64,000 nt of DNA, taken from contig JAHBWE010000023.1 of NCBI GenBank assembly GCA_019637155.1, positions 62,001 through 126,000 of the forward strand, read 5' to 3'. A program made the translations under genes and the position numbers. Every line of letters starts with the position of its first letter. The first letter of the stretch is position 1. Source of the DNA: Labilithrix sp. (GTDB lineage: Bacteria; Myxococcota_A; Polyangia; Polyangiales; Polyangiaceae). The notes beneath the pieces were generated by a model. That model was not told the DNA's origin, ran no database searches, and was given only the letters and a program-made list of their open reading frames with translations. Shown here one piece after another: positions 16,634 through 24,920 of the stretch.

Positions 16634-17467
16634 TTAGCGCGAACGGAGCGTGCCGGCCAGGTACGCGTTCGCGGCCGCCGCGGCGCGCCGCGAGACGTCG
16701 CCGCGATCGAGCTCGACCCCGGACCACTCGGGCCCGACGACGATCGCGTGATGCGCGATCGACACGGCGAGGAGCACCGCGAACCCGACCTCCGGCGCGG
16801 CGGGCGGATCGTCGGTCTCGAGCAGCGATCGCGTGAGCCGCACGGTGAGGTGGGTCCCCACCCGCCGGAGCTCGTCGACGAGCGCGCGCTCTCCCGACGC
16901 GAAGATGGCGCGCACGAGCGCGGCGCGCGCGAGCAACAGGTCGACGACCGACCTGATCGCGAGATCGACCGGGCGCGCGCTCGCCTTGCCGTCCCAGACG
17001 CCGGGTCGCGTCGCGTCGTCGATGACGCTCGTCGCCTGCGCAGAGAGCCGCTCGCACAGCGCGCCGAGGAGCGCGCGCATGTCGGCGAAGTGCGCGTGGA
17101 ACACGTCGACCGAGACGCCTGCCCACGACGCGACCTCGCGCGACGTCGTCAGGTTGAAGCCGCGGTCCGCGATCACGGCCTCGGCCGCGTCCATGATGAG
17201 CACGCGCGGCCCGGCCGCGCCGAGCGCGGGCACCTCCACCGTCGCGGCGAGGTCGTCGAGCACCCGCGCGGTCGTCGGCGGGGCAGGGGGAACCGGCGGC
17301 GCGTGCGCTACGCTCTTGCCGCGCGCGGCGGCGACGAGCTGCTCGACGGTGAGCGCGGGCGCCTCGATCGTCATCGACGACGAGGGGCGGAGCTCCCGCG
17401 TCGACGGCGGCGGATCGGCGGCGCGTTTCTTCTCCTTCGTCGCCGGCTTTGCCTTGCGGCTTGCCAT
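16634..17467 (-). CDS. TetR-family transcriptional regulator with disordered N-terminal extension
   Basis: The protein has 277 residues. The first 85 are Lys/Pro/Ala-rich and look unstructured. A TetR helix-turn-helix follows at about 88-135 (IMDAAEAVIADRGFNLTTSREVA then SVDVFHAHFADMRALLGAL), then an all-helical ligand-binding half. The long N-terminal extension is unusual, since TetR proteins normally start within 10-20 residues of the DNA-binding domain. It is divergent from the FGE-domain gene with only 28 bases between start codons, so it may regulate that gene and itself. That 28-base gap contains the near-palindromic GTACTAC. Confidence 0.8.
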   Translation of the reverse strand: MASRKAKPATKEKKRAADPPPSTRELRPSSSMTIEAPALTVEQLVAAARGKSVAHAPPVPPAPPTTARVLDDLAATVEVPALGAAGPRVLIMDAAEAVIADRGFNLTTSREVASWAGVSVDVFHAHFADMRALLGALCERLSAQATSVIDDATRPGVWDGKASARPVDLAIRSVVDLLLARAALVRAIFASGERALVDELRRVGTHLTVRLTRSLLETDDPPAAPEVGFAVLLAVSIAHHAIVVGPEWSGVELDRGDVSRRAAAAANAYLAGTLRSR

Positions 17468-17495
17468 CGCGCAGGATCGTACTACCGAGAGAGCG

Positions 17496-18422
17496 ATGCG
17501 GGGTGTGCTTCGAACCGGTCTGTTCATCGTCGCGGCGTCGTTCGCCGCCGGCGGCGTCGCGCTCGCGCAGAACCCGGACGAAGCGCCGGCCTCGTGCCGC
17601 GCGCAGGTCGTGAACGCGCTCTCGCGCCTGGCCCCGGCCTTCGCCGGCAAGACACGAAAGATCGCGGCGAAGCAGCCCGGCTCGCTCGAGGCGGCGATCT
17701 GGGGTTATGCGCCGCCGAAGTACCACGACGTCGAGGAGGGCACGCTCCCGCCGCCGCGCGCGGGCGGCAAGTGTCCCTCGGAGATGGCGTTCGTCGCCGG
17801 TCGCGTCTGCGTCGACAAGTGGGAGGGCCACATCGTGCTGCGCGCGCCCGACGGCGCGGAGACGCCGCACTCGCCGTACGTCCCGCCGCCGTCCGACAAG
17901 GTCTACGTCGCGAAGAGCGCGCCCAACGTCGTGCCGCAGGGCTACATCAGCGCGAAGCAGTCGGAGACCGCGTGCAAGGCGGCGGGCAAGCGGCTCTGTC
18001 ACCCGGTCGAGTGGCGCGTCGCGTGCGGCGGCACGGAGGGCACCGCGTTCCCGTACGGCCCGACGCGCGTGACGGGCAAGTGCCACGACACGGGCAAGAG
18101 CCCGATGGTGACCTACCACGCGGGCACGATGAACCGAGGCTGGGGCCAAGCGGAGCTCAACGATCCGCGCAACAACCAGCTCGAGGGCGGCCTCGCGAAG
18201 ACGGGCGCGTACCCGGACTGCGTGACGGACGAGGGCGTCTTCGACATGGTCGGCAACCTGTCGGAGTGGACCGCGGACCCGAACGGCACGTTCCAGGGCG
18301 GCCTCTGGCTCGACACGACCCAACACGGCGAAGGCTGCGCCTACCGCACGATCTCCCACGAGTTCCAGTACCACGACTACTCGACCGGCTTCCGCTGCTG
18401 CGCCGACCCCACCGGCGGCTGA
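17496..18422 (+). CDS. Secreted SUMF1/FGE-sulfatase domain protein
   Basis: The protein has 308 residues: a signal peptide (to about VALAQ, residue 25) and a formylglycine-generating-enzyme-like fold. Landmarks are CPSEMAFVAGRVCVDKWE, YISAKQSETACKAAGKRLCHPVEWRVAC, VFDMVGNLSEW and the terminal YHDYSTGFRCCAD. The domain is used in secreted bacterial proteins both as an oxidase and as a binding scaffold. The catalytic Cys pair of true FGE is not clearly conserved, so scaffold or sugar/peptide binding is equally likely. It is divergent from the TetR gene and overlaps the GIY-YIG gene at its 3' end. A paralog lies at the right edge (63581-64000). Confidence 0.88.
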   Translation: MRGVLRTGLFIVAASFAAGGVALAQNPDEAPASCRAQVVNALSRLAPAFAGKTRKIAAKQPGSLEAAIWGYAPPKYHDVEEGTLPPPRAGGKCPSEMAFVAGRVCVDKWEGHIVLRAPDGAETPHSPYVPPPSDKVYVAKSAPNVVPQGYISAKQSETACKAAGKRLCHPVEWRVACGGTEGTAFPYGPTRVTGKCHDTGKSPMVTYHAGTMNRGWGQAELNDPRNNQLEGGLAKTGAYPDCVTDEGVFDMVGNLSEWTADPNGTFQGGLWLDTTQHGEGCAYRTISHEFQYHDYSTGFRCCADPTGG

Positions 18423-18706
18423 CGCGCGAGCGAGCGCTGGAGGGCGCGGAAGCGGCGCGGGTTGGTGAGGCGCTCTTTCTCGGGGCGGGGGAGGCGCTTC
18501 ACGGCGAGCTCGAGGCGGAGCGCGTCGCCGTGGGAGGCGCACTTGCGGACGGCGGCGACGGTGAGCGGCCCGCGGCCGCGCGTGTAGCGGGCGCCCTTGC
18601 CCGCGTCGTGCTGCGCGATGCGCGCCTTCACGTCACGCGCGACGCCGCAATACAGCGAGCCGTCTGCGCATCGCGCCACGTAGACGAACCACGCATCCGT
18701 CTTCAT
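18377..18706 (-). CDS. GIY-YIG nuclease-domain protein (UPF0213-like)
   Basis: The protein has 109 residues. The first 80 are a GIY-YIG fold of the YhbQ/UPF0213 type: FVYVARCADGSLYCGVARDVKARIAQHDAGKGARYTRGRGP, with the two Tyr motifs, the Arg and the later Glu in LRLELAVKRLPRPEK. The family is linked to nucleic-acid cleavage, though cellular roles of small stand-alone members are poorly known. The 3' end overlaps the FGE-domain gene by 46 bases on the opposite strand. The extra C-terminal residues (LARQPPVGSAQQRKPVE) lie in the overlap and may be a late drift of the stop codon. Confidence 0.88.
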   Translation of the reverse strand: MKTDAWFVYVARCADGSLYCGVARDVKARIAQHDAGKGARYTRGRGPLTVAAVRKCASHGDALRLELAVKRLPRPEKERLTNPRRFRALQRSLARQPPVGSAQQRKPVE

Positions 18707-18767
18707 CGCGCAGCGAGAGTAGAGCGCCGCGGCGATCGCGTCGACGTCCGGCAGGGCGTCGATTGTG

Positions 18768-19253
18768 TCAGGGCTTGTCGGCGCACTGCTGGAGGCACTC
18801 GGTGGCCTCCGTGCCGAGGTTGCCGAGGTCGCCGAGGTCGCAGCCGTTCTGGAGGAGGCAGATGCCGCACTCGATGTTGGGGAGGCCGCCCTTGCAGACG
18901 TTCTCCTCGCAGACCGTGGTGCACTTGCCGGTGGTGCCGCAGGCGCAGGAGTCGACGATCTTCTTCGGCGCCTGCTGCCCGCAGCACTTCGCGCAGTCCG
19001 CCTTCGTCGCCGCCGTCTTCGGGTCGCACGTGTTCGGCTCGTTCGTCGGGGCCGGCTGCTGCGACTGCTGCGTCTTCGGCTGCGTCTGCGTCTGCGCCGG
19101 CGCCGGGCGCTGCGGCTCCGTCTCGTCCTCGTCCTGCAGCGTCGACTCGTCGTCGTCCGTGCGGTCGAGCAGCTGGTCCGCCTTCCCGTCGCCGCAGGCG
19201 ACCGTGAGTCCGGCGAAGGTGGCGACGAGGGAGAGAACGAGGAGGGTGCGCAT
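18768..19253 (-). CDS. Cysteine-rich lipoprotein, unknown
   Basis: The protein has 161 residues. The lipobox LTVACGDG puts the acylated Cys at about residue 20. An acidic then Gln/Pro/Thr-rich spacer (about 30-75) leads to a compact domain with 14 cysteines in 85 residues, including KCCGQQ, DSCACG, CTTVCEENVC and CGICLLQNGC. Such density indicates a disulfide-stabilised surface module. The family was not recognised. The upstream region toward the divergent CocE gene contains a conspicuous AT-rich patch. Confidence 0.72.
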   Translation of the reverse strand: MRTLLVLSLVATFAGLTVACGDGKADQLLDRTDDDESTLQDEDETEPQRPAPAQTQTQPKTQQSQQPAPTNEPNTCDPKTAATKADCAKCCGQQAPKKIVDSCACGTTGKCTTVCEENVCKGGLPNIECGICLLQNGCDLGDLGNLGTEATECLQQCADKP

Positions 19254-19307
19254 GACGGAGACATGTAGGTGCACCTGCCGTGCCGCCGCTTTGGAGGGTG
19301 GGTGCTC

Positions 19308-19336
19308 TAGTAATTTCAAATATTTAAGGATGTAGG
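19308..19336. promoter_or_regulatory. AT-rich patch between the Cys-rich lipoprotein and CocE-type hydrolase genes
   Basis: The stretch ctctagtaatttcaaata followed by tttaaggatgt is by far the most AT-rich spot nearby. It lies midway in the 136-base gap between two divergent starts. The position and composition suggest overlapping divergent promoters or a regulator-binding site, but no -35/-10 pair is convincing. Confidence 0.4.
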
Positions 19337-19389
19337 ATGGTGTGATCTAAGCTCACCACCGGATCGCCCGTTGCGCTAAGAGCAGCGCA

Positions 19390-21348
19390 ATGCTCCGCCC
19401 GACGTTCCTCGTCCTCGGGACCCTGACCCTCACCCTCGCGTGCCACGCGGTCCGGCCCGCGCCCGCCGCCGGCGCTCCGGCCGCGACCGTCCCCGACGCC
19501 AGCGCCGACGAGCCGCTCGTGAAGGGGAACGTCGAGACCGACGCCGAGTACGCGCGCGCGATACGTGAGCATTACACGAAGTACGAGCACCGCGTCCCGA
19601 TGCGCGACGGCGTCCGGCTCTTCACCGCCGTCTACGTGCCGAAGGACACGAAGCACCGCTACCCGATCATGCTGCAGCGCACGCCGTACTCGGTCGGACC
19701 CTACGGCGTGGACCTCTACCCGAGCGACAAGAACGCCCGCGCGATGCGACGGTTCGCGCCGTCGACGCAGATGCTGAAGGAGGGGTACGTCTTCGTTCAT
19801 CAGGACGTCCGCGGCCGCATGATGAGCGAAGGCACCTTCGTCGACGTGCGCCCGCACCGAACCGGGAACGCCAAGACGGACGTCGACGAGAGCACCGACG
19901 CGTGGGACACGATCGACTGGCTCGTGAAGAACGTCCCGAACAACGGGCGCGTCGGGACGTGGGGCATCTCGTATCCCGGCTTCTACGCCGCGCAGGCCGC
20001 GATCGACGCGCACCCCGCGCTGAAGGCCGCGTCGCCGCAGGCGCCGGTGACGGAGTGGTTCATCGGCGACGACTTCCACCACAACGGCGCGCTCTTCCTC
20101 GCCGCCGCGTTCGACTTCTACGCGTCGTTCGGCAAGCCGCGCCCCGAGCCGACGAAGAAGGGGAAATGGGAGAGCCAGCACGAGTCGGAGGACGTCTACG
20201 ACTTCTTCCTCGCGATGGGCCCGATCGCGAACGCGGACAAGAAGTGGCTCGACGGCAAGATCGCCTTCTGGAACGAGATGCTCGCGCACCCGAACCGCGA
20301 CGAGTGGTGGAAGGCGCGCGATCCGCGCCCGCACTACAAGGACGCGCGCCCGGCGATCATGACGGTGGGCGGCTGGTACGACGCGGAGGACCTGTGGGGC
20401 GCGCTCGAGACGTACCGCGCGTACGAGAAGGGCGCGAAGAGCGAGAACGTCCTCGTGATGGGGCCGTGGAGCCACGGCGGTTGGGCGCGCCACGACGGCG
20501 ATCGCCTCGGCGACGTCACGTTCGGGCAGAAGACCTCGCTCTATTACCGCGAGCACATCGAGGCGCCGTTCTTCGCGCGGCACCTCAAGGGCAAGAAGGG
20601 CGCGCCCGCGCCGGAGGCGACCGTGTTCGAGCGCGGCACCAACATGTGGCGCACCTACGACAAGTGGCCGCCGCCGGAGGCGAAGCCCGTCACGCTCTGG
20701 TTCGGCGCGAACGGCAAGCTCGCGACCAAGGCCGCGGACGCGGAGCCCGACGAGTTCGTGAGCGATCCGAAGAAGCCGGTCCCGTACCGCGCGAAGCCGA
20801 GCGACGCGATCGATCAGGACTTCATGACCGAGGACCAGCGCTTCGCCGCGCGCCGCCCCGACGTCGTGGTCTACGCGACGGAGCCGCTCGCGGACGACGT
20901 GCTCCTCACCGGCCCGATCGAGGCGTCGGTGTGGCTCTCGACGACCGGCACCGACGCGGACGTCGTCGTGAAGCTCGTCGACGTCTGGCCCGCCGACACC
21001 GCGGCGGAGAACAACGTGCACTTCGGCGGCTACCAGGAGCTCGTGCGCGCGGAGGTGATGCGCGGCCGCTTCCGTAACTCGTTCGAGAAGCCGGAGCCGT
21101 TCAAGCCGAACGAGCCGGCGCTCGTGAAGGTCACGCTCCCCGACGTCGCGCACACCTTCCGGACCGGGCATCGCCTGATGGTGCAGGTCCAGAGCTCGTG
21201 GTTCCCGCTCGTCGATCGCAACCCGCAGACGTTCGTCGACATCGCGAAGGCGACCGATGCCGACTTCAAGCTCGCGACCCACCGCATCTTCAAGGGCGGC
21301 GACAAGGCGTCGAGCGTCAAGCTCCTCGTCTCGCGCGGCGCGCTCTGA
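19390..21348 (+). CDS. CocE/NonD-family serine hydrolase, lipoprotein
   Basis: The protein has 652 residues. The signal peptide has lipobox LTLACHAV (Cys18). The alpha/beta hydrolase domain of the X-Pro dipeptidyl-peptidase S15/CocE family spans about 60-350, with nucleophile Ser194 in GTWGISYPGFYAA, a later acid region near YDAEDLWGALETY and His in MGPWSHGG. The C-terminal jelly-roll (about 400-650) includes DVLLTGPIEASVWLSTTGTDADVVVKLVDV, the standard binding domain. Family members cleave esters, amides or acyl-amino-acid bonds such as beta-lactam side chains or cocaine; the substrate here is unknown. Lipid anchoring suggests action at the cell surface or in the periplasm. Confidence 0.9.
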   Translation: MLRPTFLVLGTLTLTLACHAVRPAPAAGAPAATVPDASADEPLVKGNVETDAEYARAIREHYTKYEHRVPMRDGVRLFTAVYVPKDTKHRYPIMLQRTPYSVGPYGVDLYPSDKNARAMRRFAPSTQMLKEGYVFVHQDVRGRMMSEGTFVDVRPHRTGNAKTDVDESTDAWDTIDWLVKNVPNNGRVGTWGISYPGFYAAQAAIDAHPALKAASPQAPVTEWFIGDDFHHNGALFLAAAFDFYASFGKPRPEPTKKGKWESQHESEDVYDFFLAMGPIANADKKWLDGKIAFWNEMLAHPNRDEWWKARDPRPHYKDARPAIMTVGGWYDAEDLWGALETYRAYEKGAKSENVLVMGPWSHGGWARHDGDRLGDVTFGQKTSLYYREHIEAPFFARHLKGKKGAPAPEATVFERGTNMWRTYDKWPPPEAKPVTLWFGANGKLATKAADAEPDEFVSDPKKPVPYRAKPSDAIDQDFMTEDQRFAARRPDVVVYATEPLADDVLLTGPIEASVWLSTTGTDADVVVKLVDVWPADTAAENNVHFGGYQELVRAEVMRGRFRNSFEKPEPFKPNEPALVKVTLPDVAHTFRTGHRLMVQVQSSWFPLVDRNPQTFVDIAKATDADFKLATHRIFKGGDKASSVKLLVSRGAL

Positions 21349-21353
21349 GGCGG

Positions 21354-21698
21354 TCAGTCCGCGCGGAAGCGGATCATCACGTCGCGGCGCTCGAGGTGCG
21401 CCTCGCAGAGCTCCAGCATCACGTTCTGCGCCTCCTCGACGTCGATGATGAGCGTGCGCGCCGTCTCGTCGCCGGAGCAGAAGACGTCCGCGTTCGCGGT
21501 CGCGACGATCTTGCCCTTGCCGGGCGCGGCGACCACCACGTCGTGCTCGTTCATGGTCGCCGCCGCGCCGATGCTCGTGACGCTGTTCTCCACCACCGTG
21601 GCGATGCCGGCGGCCGTACCCATGTACTCTGCACGGGCCGAGACGCTCGAAGCGACGAGGGCGAGGGCGAGACCGGCGGCGACGCTGAGGCGGAGCAT
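21354..21698 (-). CDS. Small secreted protein, unknown
   Basis: The protein has 114 residues with a signal peptide ending near SVSARAEY (residue 24). The mature part contains two cysteines (DVFCSG and ELCEAH) that may form a disulfide, and segments such as NEHDVVVAAPGKGKIVATANADVF. No family was recognised. It lies 122 bases downstream of the lipoprotein/TonB-receptor pair on the same strand, and may be its own unit. Confidence 0.6.
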   Translation of the reverse strand: MLRLSVAAGLALALVASSVSARAEYMGTAAGIATVVENSVTSIGAAATMNEHDVVVAAPGKGKIVATANADVFCSGDETARTLIIDVEEAQNVMLELCEAHLERRDVMIRFRAD

Positions 21699-21820
21699 GG
21701 TTCGGGGTCTTGCAACCGCGGGGCCAGCTTCTGCGTAGGCTAACTCCGCGAAATGACGTCGCGATGCACCAGCAGTGCGCAGGATACAGCGATACACCCT
21801 GCGATACAGAGACAGCAGGT

Positions 21821-22387
21821 TCATAGGTCCGTCTCCACGTTTCTCCCGCAGATCTTCCCGCTGAGGGCGTTGCCGGTCTGACCGAGCTGGAGCGGGCACT
21901 CGACGTTGTAGGGGGAGGGCGGATCGTAGACCGAGCCTTCGATCTTCAGCGAGGGGCTCGCCATGATGAGCGCGGTCGGCGACGTGGGCTGCACCGCCAT
22001 GACGCCCTCCTGCGTGAACACGCCCGTGATCTTCGTCTCGTAGTTCTCGTCCGCGTCTTCGTCCTTCGATAGGTACGCGCACTCCTCGAGCTGGTAGACG
22101 ATGCGCACTTCGGTCGCGCCCTGGATCGCGTTCGACGTCGCGCTCCCGGTCACGCGCACGGCGCCGCCCTGCGGGCACTTCGCGGCGAGGTCGTATTCGC
22201 CGACGGGCTTGCCCTGGAAGGTGAGGTTGAACGCGAGCTTCACCGTCTCGCGCACCGCCCGCACCGCGATCTCGTCCTTGCACTCGTCGTCGCACGGCGG
22301 CGCCTCCGGCGGCGGCGTGACCGCGCTCGCGCCGTCGCACGCCGGCCCGGCGGCGAGGGCGAGCATGAAGAGGAGCACACGTCGCAT
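21821..22387 (-). CDS. Lipoprotein downstream of a TonB-dependent receptor
   Basis: The protein has 188 residues. The lipobox is LAAGPACDG (Cys about 17). The mature part carries cysteine pairs CDDECKDE, KCPQGG, EECAYL, VECPLQL and KICGRN and looks beta-rich (AFNLTFQGKPVGEYDLAA). The start ATG overlaps the receptor's stop by one base (TGATG), so expression is coupled. By position it may be a surface lipoprotein partner that hands ligand to the receptor, as in other receptor-lipoprotein pairs. That is inference. Confidence 0.72.
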   Translation of the reverse strand: MRRVLLFMLALAAGPACDGASAVTPPPEAPPCDDECKDEIAVRAVRETVKLAFNLTFQGKPVGEYDLAAKCPQGGAVRVTGSATSNAIQGATEVRIVYQLEECAYLSKDEDADENYETKITGVFTQEGVMAVQPTSPTALIMASPSLKIEGSVYDPPSPYNVECPLQLGQTGNALSGKICGRNVETDL

Positions 22388-24834
22388 CAGAACCCTCCTT
22401 CCAGTCCTAGGCTCGGGATCGTCACCGGTCCAATCTCCTGCGCGACGCAGCCGCCGAGCGTGCACGTCGTCGCGATCGACTCCTTCGTCAAGGTCGCGTT
22501 CATCCACTCCGCCACGAACGAGAGCCAGAACCTCTCCCAGTGCCAGCGCTTCTCGAGGCGGAGGTCGGCGCGGAAGAACGACGGCAGCCGCGTCGAGTCG
22601 TCGGTCGGATCGGGGAGCTTGGGCAGTCCGGTGTAGAAGGTGAAGCGCGTGCCCGCGCGCCAGTTCTTGCCGAGGTCGAACGCGAGCGCGGTGTTGAGCA
22701 CGTGCGTTCGGTCGAACGTCGCGACGTACGTGCGGCCCTCGTACGAGCGCGTCGAGCGCGACAGCGTGTACGAGAGGAAGCCGCCGATCCGGCTCGTGAG
22801 CTTGCGCTTGAGGAAGACCTCGAGGCCGTAGGCGGTGCCCTTCGTGCGGACCTCGAAGATGTTCGCGTTCTCCTGCGCCGAGGCGCTGTCCGCGCCCTGT
22901 CCGCCGCCGCCGCTGCGGTCCGGTCCGATCGTGCCCGGCGCGAAGCGGGGGACGCCGCACGTCCCGCCGCCGCCGCCACCTCCTCCGAACTGATCGAAGC
23001 CGAGGCGCCCGCGATCGCCCGCGATCGTGGTGGTCGGGAACGCGCCCGGCGCGCAGCCGCTGAGCTGCGGGGGGCGGACGCCGAGCGGATCGCTCATGTC
23101 GGCGAACGAGTTGTGGAAGACCGTGAGCGTGCCGGTGATGTCGGCCCAGAGATCGGCCTCGACGCCCGCGCTCTCCTGGTACGCCTTCTGGAGGCCGCCG
23201 ATGAGGCCGCCGGGCTGGAAGCCGGGGACGGGGACGACGAACGCGGGCGCCTGATGCGCGATGCCGAACGCGGAGAGGAGGCGGACGTGTTTCGTCATCT
23301 CGGTGCGCATCGCGAGGCGCGGGTCGAGGCCGACCGCGGTCGCGCCGTTCGAGGTGTAGAGGTCGGTGCGGACGCCGGGCGTGATCTCGAGGCGGTTCGT
23401 CACGCCGATGACCGCGTCGCCGCGCGCGCCCATGACGAGGTCGCTGCGCGTGGGGAAGAAGCTCGCGACGCGCGCGGCGGACGGCGAGAGCGTGCCGGCG
23501 ACGACCTGGAGGTCGTAGGTGTCCATCTGGAGGTCGGTGCCGGCGCGGAGCAAGACGCGCGGGCTCGCGGAGTACGTCCACTCCGAGCGCGCGCCGAGGA
23601 TGCGGTCGCGGACGAAGCGGTCCTCCGTCGCGCGCGAGCGATCGAAGCCGGTCGTGACCGCCATCCGAACGTTGCCCTTGTCGCCGAGCTTCTTGTCGTA
23701 GCGGAGGTCGATGCGGTGGAACTCGGTGCCGAAGAGCGTGATGTCCTGCGTCGGCGTGCGCTGGCCGAGGTAGTCGTACGAGCCGAAGACGAAGACGCCG
23801 ACCTGATCGTCCTTCGTCAGGTCGTAGGTCGCGCGCGCCTGGTAGTCCCAGTAGTTGAGGAGCGTGTCCGACGCGATCTGGGTGAGGAGGAACGCGGTGT
23901 ACGAGTAGCGGCCGCCGAGGAGGAGGGAGCCGCGATCCTGCGGGCCCCAGCGCGTCTCGGCCATGCCGCCGGCGTCGAAGAGGCGGACGTTGAACTCGCC
24001 GTGACGCTTGTCGAGCGGCGGTGAGGTCTCGCCCGCGACGATGCCGCCGCTGAAGCGACCGAAGCGCGCGGGGTAGCCGCCGGGGTAGAGGTCGACGCGG
24101 TTGATGAGCCCCGGGTGCACGACGGAGGGGCCGACGCCGACGTGGAAGAGGAGCGGGATGCGGACGCCGTCGAGGTAGTAGCCGACGTTGCCCGGCGGCG
24201 CGCCGCGGATGAAGAAGAAGGGGAGGCCCGAGACGATCGGCGTCACGCCGGGCATGATCTCGACCGCGCGGAAGGGATCGCCGAAGGCGCCCGGGATCTG
24301 ACGGACCTCCTGGCGCGTGAGCGTCACCGTGCGTCCGGGCTCGCGCGCGCCGCGGACGCGCACCTCTTGTGGCTCGTCGCGCTTGGGCGCGGGCGCGGCT
24401 CCTTTCGTTCCCGGCTTCGCCTCGGTCTTCGGCGGCTCCTCCGGCTCCTCCGGCTCGGGCTCGGTCGTGGTGACGATCGGCGCGTGGAAGGCGACCTCCA
24501 TCTTGATGCGCGCGGCGATCGGCTTTCCTCCGCGCGTCGCGGGCTCGAACGTCCACGTCTTCACCGCCTCCGCCGCCGCGCCGCCGAACGGCTCGGGGGT
24601 GCCGTCCTCCGGCTTCACCTCGCCGACGGTGCCGTCGGCGTTGACGAGCACGACGACGATGACGGTCGCGTCGCCGCTCGCGCCGGCCGGGTAGTCGACG
24701 TCCGGATCGGAGACGAGCTTCGGCGGCACGATCTCGACCGAAGGCGGCGGCGCGGGCGCGGGCTGTTGTGCGCTCGCGACGGAGGCGAAGGCGAGCCCAC
24801 AAAGCGAAGCAGCGACGGCGAGTGCGCGACGCAA
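22387..24834 (-). CDS. TonB-dependent receptor with N-terminal TonB_C-like domain
   Basis: The protein has 815 residues. It has a signal peptide (to about VASAQQ, residue 23) and then a Pro-rich stretch. A domain at about 40-118 has the TonB C-terminal pattern: DYPAGASGDATVIVVVLVNADGTV, then AVKTWTFEPATRGGKPI. An acidic Pro/Glu spacer follows (EPEPEEPEEPP). Next come the plug (about 160-270: VTLTRQEVRQIPGAFGDPFRAVEIMPGV, then FFIRGAPPGNVGYYLDGVRIP) and a 22-strand-type barrel to the end. A loop near 625-650 is very Gly-rich. The receptor should import a ligand across the outer membrane using TonB energy; the ligand is unknown. It is the first gene of the unit with the 188-residue lipoprotein. 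Confidence 0.88.
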   Translation of the reverse strand: MRRALAVAASLCGLAFASVASAQQPAPAPPPSVEIVPPKLVSDPDVDYPAGASGDATVIVVVLVNADGTVGEVKPEDGTPEPFGGAAAEAVKTWTFEPATRGGKPIAARIKMEVAFHAPIVTTTEPEPEEPEEPPKTEAKPGTKGAAPAPKRDEPQEVRVRGAREPGRTVTLTRQEVRQIPGAFGDPFRAVEIMPGVTPIVSGLPFFFIRGAPPGNVGYYLDGVRIPLLFHVGVGPSVVHPGLINRVDLYPGGYPARFGRFSGGIVAGETSPPLDKRHGEFNVRLFDAGGMAETRWGPQDRGSLLLGGRYSYTAFLLTQIASDTLLNYWDYQARATYDLTKDDQVGVFVFGSYDYLGQRTPTQDITLFGTEFHRIDLRYDKKLGDKGNVRMAVTTGFDRSRATEDRFVRDRILGARSEWTYSASPRVLLRAGTDLQMDTYDLQVVAGTLSPSAARVASFFPTRSDLVMGARGDAVIGVTNRLEITPGVRTDLYTSNGATAVGLDPRLAMRTEMTKHVRLLSAFGIAHQAPAFVVPVPGFQPGGLIGGLQKAYQESAGVEADLWADITGTLTVFHNSFADMSDPLGVRPPQLSGCAPGAFPTTTIAGDRGRLGFDQFGGGGGGGGTCGVPRFAPGTIGPDRSGGGGQGADSASAQENANIFEVRTKGTAYGLEVFLKRKLTSRIGGFLSYTLSRSTRSYEGRTYVATFDRTHVLNTALAFDLGKNWRAGTRFTFYTGLPKLPDPTDDSTRLPSFFRADLRLEKRWHWERFWLSFVAEWMNATLTKESIATTCTLGGCVAQEIGPVTIPSLGLEGGF

Positions 24835-24920
24835 GGCGGCAAAGTCTTACGCCCTTTTTCTCCGCGCACCGCACGTTCTTACGAACCGTTAACGTCGCGG
24901 CACCGAGCCGCCGCGTATCG

